Shown one piece after another: positions 61,689 through 64,000 of a stretch of 64,000 nt of DNA; within the stretch, counting starts at the first letter, position 1; every line of letters starts with the position of its first letter. The DNA lies in NCBI GenBank assembly GCA_945866125.1, contig CAMBFZ010000001.1, forward strand, positions 124,001 to 188,000. The letters run 5' to 3'. The notes beneath the pieces were generated by a model. That model had not been told where the DNA came from. It made no database searches and saw only the letters and a list, made by a program, of their open reading frames with translations. A program made the position numbers and the translations under genes. Origin of the DNA: Bordetella parapertussis. GTDB lineage: Bacteria > Pseudomonadota > Gammaproteobacteria > Burkholderiales > Burkholderiaceae_D.

Positions 61689-63922
61689 TCCGGCGATTGG
61701 CACTTCCACAATTCGCAGTACCCCTTCGCCTGACTGCTTGCTTTGCTGCTGGTGTCGCGTTGTGTGCATCCGTCTCGGCCCAAGAATCGCGTGCGCCGGC
61801 TGCGGTCAGTGAACGTGATCTGCCCTTGACGATCAAAGCCGAGCGGATGAGCGGGCGTCCGGATCGCGAACTGATCCTCGAAAAAAATGTCGAGATGACA
61901 CGGGGCGATTTGCAAATTGAATCCGACCGTGCGCACTACGATATTGTCGACGACAAGGTTGATGCAGTGGGGGATGTCCGTATCAACCGCGCCGGCAACC
62001 GTTTCAGAGGCAAGGAATTACAGCTCAAGATCGATACTGGCGAAGGCTTCCTGGATAGCCCGGTTTATCGGCTGTTGCATAAAAATGCACAGGGTAGCGC
62101 CGAGCGCATTGAATTTGAATCTCAGGATTCAGCCACGATTATTCGCGGCCGATACACCACCTGCGAAGGCCCCGATCCGGATTGGTATCTCAAATCGAGC
62201 CGCTTGTCGCTCGACAATGAGCGTGAGATGGGGGTAGCTAAAAATGCGGTGTTGGTTTTTAAGGGTGTGCCGATTGCTGGTACGCCACACATTTCTTTTC
62301 CGTTGTCAGAAGAACGTCTGTCCGGTTTTTTGCCCGCCACGATTGCCACATCGACTACGGGCGGCCTGGAAATCACCACGCCATATTATTGGAATATTGC
62401 CGCCAATCGCGACTTGACACTTTACCCCCAATACATCTCGCGTCGCGGCTTGATGCTGGGGGCAGACGCACGTTATTTGGGTGAGACATACTCCGGCGAG
62501 GCACGCACGGAATTTTTGGATAACGACAGCCTGACTGGCAACAGCCGCTACGCGTTGTCGTCCTTGCATCGCCAATCGCTGGCGCCGGGGCTGAGTTTTG
62601 TGTCCGATCTTAATTTTGCGTCGGACGATAATTATGCGCGCGACTTTGCACTCAGCCGTATCTGGCGTAACCGGCCTGCCGTGAGCCGGCGTCTGATGAC
62701 GCGAAATCTCCAGCTTAATTATGTCGCCGCAGACTGGACTGCCATGGCGCGCCTGGTGGACTATCAGGTGCTGCAAGATCCCAATGCGCCCATTGCTGTG
62801 CCATACAGCCGGGTGCCCCAATTGACGCACAACTATTTTGGCTTTGACGACAGCGGACTGAGCTGGAATGTCGCCTCGGAATTTACCCGCTTTGCGCACC
62901 CTACGCGCGAGCAAGGTGACCGTGCTGTGTTTAACCCCCGTGCGACCTACACCGTCAAGCGGGCCGCTTATTTTGTGCGCCCGAGTTTGTCGCTGCACAG
63001 CACGATGTATAACCTCGATCAGGTCGCCGATCCTGCCGCGATGACTGCGCCGACGCGCATGGTGCCCACTGCCTCGCTTGATACAGGCCTCACCTTTGAG
63101 CGGGATGCCAGCTTTTTTGGCCGGTCAGCCACACAGACACTCGAGCCGCGGCTTTTTTACACCTATACGCCTTACGTGCGTCAGGATGGCCTGCTGTACC
63201 CAAACTTTGACAGCGCCGAGGCCGATTTTAATTACGCCCAGGTCTTCCGCGAAAACCGTTTCGTCGGTAATGATCGTATCGGCGATACCAATCAGCTTAC
63301 TGCCGCGCTGACGACTCGCTTTATCGAACCCGGCGGTGCCGAGCGTATTCGTCTCGCGGTTGCGCAACGGTTTTCATTCCTTGATCAAAATGTCCTGCTC
63401 AACACGACACCGATTGGAACGACCGATACCCGTTCGGATTTGTTGTTCCTAGCGACGGGTCGGATCACCAGCGAGCTGCGTCTGGACACCAACTTGCAAT
63501 ATAGCCAGACTCTCAAGGAATTCAATCGCGTCAATTTTGGTACTTTCTGGCAGCCCGCGCCGATGAAGTTACTCAATGTGCAGTACCGTCGCGACATACG
63601 CAACACCAGCAACGATGCCAACACCAATTTTGAGCTCTTTGACATTTCGGGTCAGTGGCCATTGTCGGACCGTTGGTACGGGGTGGGTCGGATTAATTAT
63701 CTGATCAAAGAAGAAAAACTCGGTCAGTCCCTGGTGGGTGTTGAATACAAAGCCGACTGCTGGATTTTCCGTATGGTCGGCCAGCGCCTGCCGACTGCGG
63801 TGGGTGAGATCAACACCACTTTTTATATCCAGCTTGAATTTAACGGACTCTCCGCATTAGGGACTAACCCAATGCGTGCGCTGCGTGCTAACGTACCGGG
63901 CTATCAGCCGCTGACGCAGTAG
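61685..63922 (+). CDS. lptD: LPS-assembly outer membrane protein LptD
   Basis: The 745-residue protein has a signal peptide (to about 33, ending VSAQ), an LptA-like periplasmic domain (LPLTIKAERMSGRPDRELIL, then MTRGDLQIESDRAHYDIVDD) and a large beta-barrel. It inserts LPS into the outer leaflet. The mature part shows a cysteine near 159 (TTCEGPDPDW) and one near 691 (YKADCWIFRM), enough for one interdomain disulfide instead of the two seen in E. coli. It is followed by the likely start of surA, the usual neighbour. Confidence 0.94.
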   Translation: MIRRLALPQFAVPLRLTACFAAGVALCASVSAQESRAPAAVSERDLPLTIKAERMSGRPDRELILEKNVEMTRGDLQIESDRAHYDIVDDKVDAVGDVRINRAGNRFRGKELQLKIDTGEGFLDSPVYRLLHKNAQGSAERIEFESQDSATIIRGRYTTCEGPDPDWYLKSSRLSLDNEREMGVAKNAVLVFKGVPIAGTPHISFPLSEERLSGFLPATIATSTTGGLEITTPYYWNIAANRDLTLYPQYISRRGLMLGADARYLGETYSGEARTEFLDNDSLTGNSRYALSSLHRQSLAPGLSFVSDLNFASDDNYARDFALSRIWRNRPAVSRRLMTRNLQLNYVAADWTAMARLVDYQVLQDPNAPIAVPYSRVPQLTHNYFGFDDSGLSWNVASEFTRFAHPTREQGDRAVFNPRATYTVKRAAYFVRPSLSLHSTMYNLDQVADPAAMTAPTRMVPTASLDTGLTFERDASFFGRSATQTLEPRLFYTYTPYVRQDGLLYPNFDSAEADFNYAQVFRENRFVGNDRIGDTNQLTAALTTRFIEPGGAERIRLAVAQRFSFLDQNVLLNTTPIGTTDTRSDLLFLATGRITSELRLDTNLQYSQTLKEFNRVNFGTFWQPAPMKLLNVQYRRDIRNTSNDANTNFELFDISGQWPLSDRWYGVGRINYLIKEEKLGQSLVGVEYKADCWIFRMVGQRLPTAVGEINTTFYIQLEFNGLSALGTNPMRALRANVPGYQPLTQ

Positions 63923-63969
63923 TAACGCTGTCCTTTCCAGAACGATGTTGTGACTGATTGCCTATCCTC

Positions 63970-64000
63970 ATGATTATGAAACCTGTTACTACTTTATTTT
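63970..64000 (+). CDS. Start of next gene, probably surA (cut by window edge)
   Basis: ATG at 63970 (or 63976) opens MIMKPVTTLF, which could be the start of a signal peptide. The periplasmic chaperone SurA normally follows lptD. Only ten codons are visible and no clear ribosome site precedes them, so the identification rests on position alone. Confidence 0.35.
   Translation, partial: MIMKPVTTLF

Overview
The window reads as a chromosomal segment of a betaproteobacterium of the order Burkholderiales, most likely near Oxalobacteraceae. This rests on gene content and order: xseB-ispA-dxs, ubiA-oxyR-recG, queA-tgt-yajC-secD-secF, pepP-ubiH, murU-amgK-lptD, a BPSS1780-type membrane protein beside a kinase-type ThrB, and a DUF2782 protein. 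The family assignment is inference. I see no tRNA, rRNA, insertion sequence, prophage or CRISPR array.

Two kinds of DNA alternate. The first is ordinary core genome: thiE end (1-273), uvrD (2.6-4.9 kb), thrB/DUF2782/LOG/polA/ZIP (7-13.7 kb), a Rieske oxygenase-EamA transporter-sulfurtransferase operon (13.8-16.7 kb), the isoprenoid operon xseB-ispA-dxs (17-20 kb), a cobalamin adenosyltransferase, a D-2-hydroxyacid oxidase and LysR gene (20-23 kb), glcDEF (27-30.9 kb), gpx, yggS-proC, a pilin and pilU-pilT (33.5-38.7 kb), ubiA/oxyR/recG, queA-tgt-yajC-secDF, purB, a GST, nudix-mnmA, a pnt operon with panD inside it, and ubiH-pepP-murU-amgK with divergent lptD up to the first codons of what is probably surA.

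The second is a set of six unrecognised loci spliced singly between these core genes: 0.37-2.55 kb, 4.9-6.87 kb, 23.1-24.7 kb, 25.0-26.9 kb, 30.9-33.3 kb and 56.0-57.3 kb. They look like type III secretion cargo. Two are bicistrons of a CesT-like class I chaperone followed by a large unknown protein. The others encode large proteins with Ser/Thr/Pro-rich N-termini, and three of them carry ankyrin-like helical repeats. Five of the six have upstream a motif of the form (G/T)GAAC(C/T/A)-N15-NNACNNA, which matches the HrpL 'hrp box' (GGAACC-N15/16-CCACNNA); two are near perfect. The sixth has a weaker version with a 14-base spacer. No secretion apparatus gene and no hrpL is present here, so the loci look like the scattered effector arm of a HrpL regulon whose machinery lies elsewhere.

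The most unusual locus is 4.9-6.8 kb. Two minus-strand reading frames of 185 and 403 codons join into one protein of about 623 residues if the ribosome or polymerase slips by -1 at an in-frame A-AAA-AAG heptamer next to A9 and A8 runs. This resembles dnaX frameshifting and the slippage known for Shigella type III genes. Other oddities are a 13-codon upstream ORF ending Pro-Pro-Pro-stop that overlaps the SD-less lptD start, back-to-back polA and LOG start codons with no spacer, a decayed GspF/PilC remnant at a perfect inverted repeat, and a 15-bp tandem repeat grown from the 3' end of a ZIP transporter gene.
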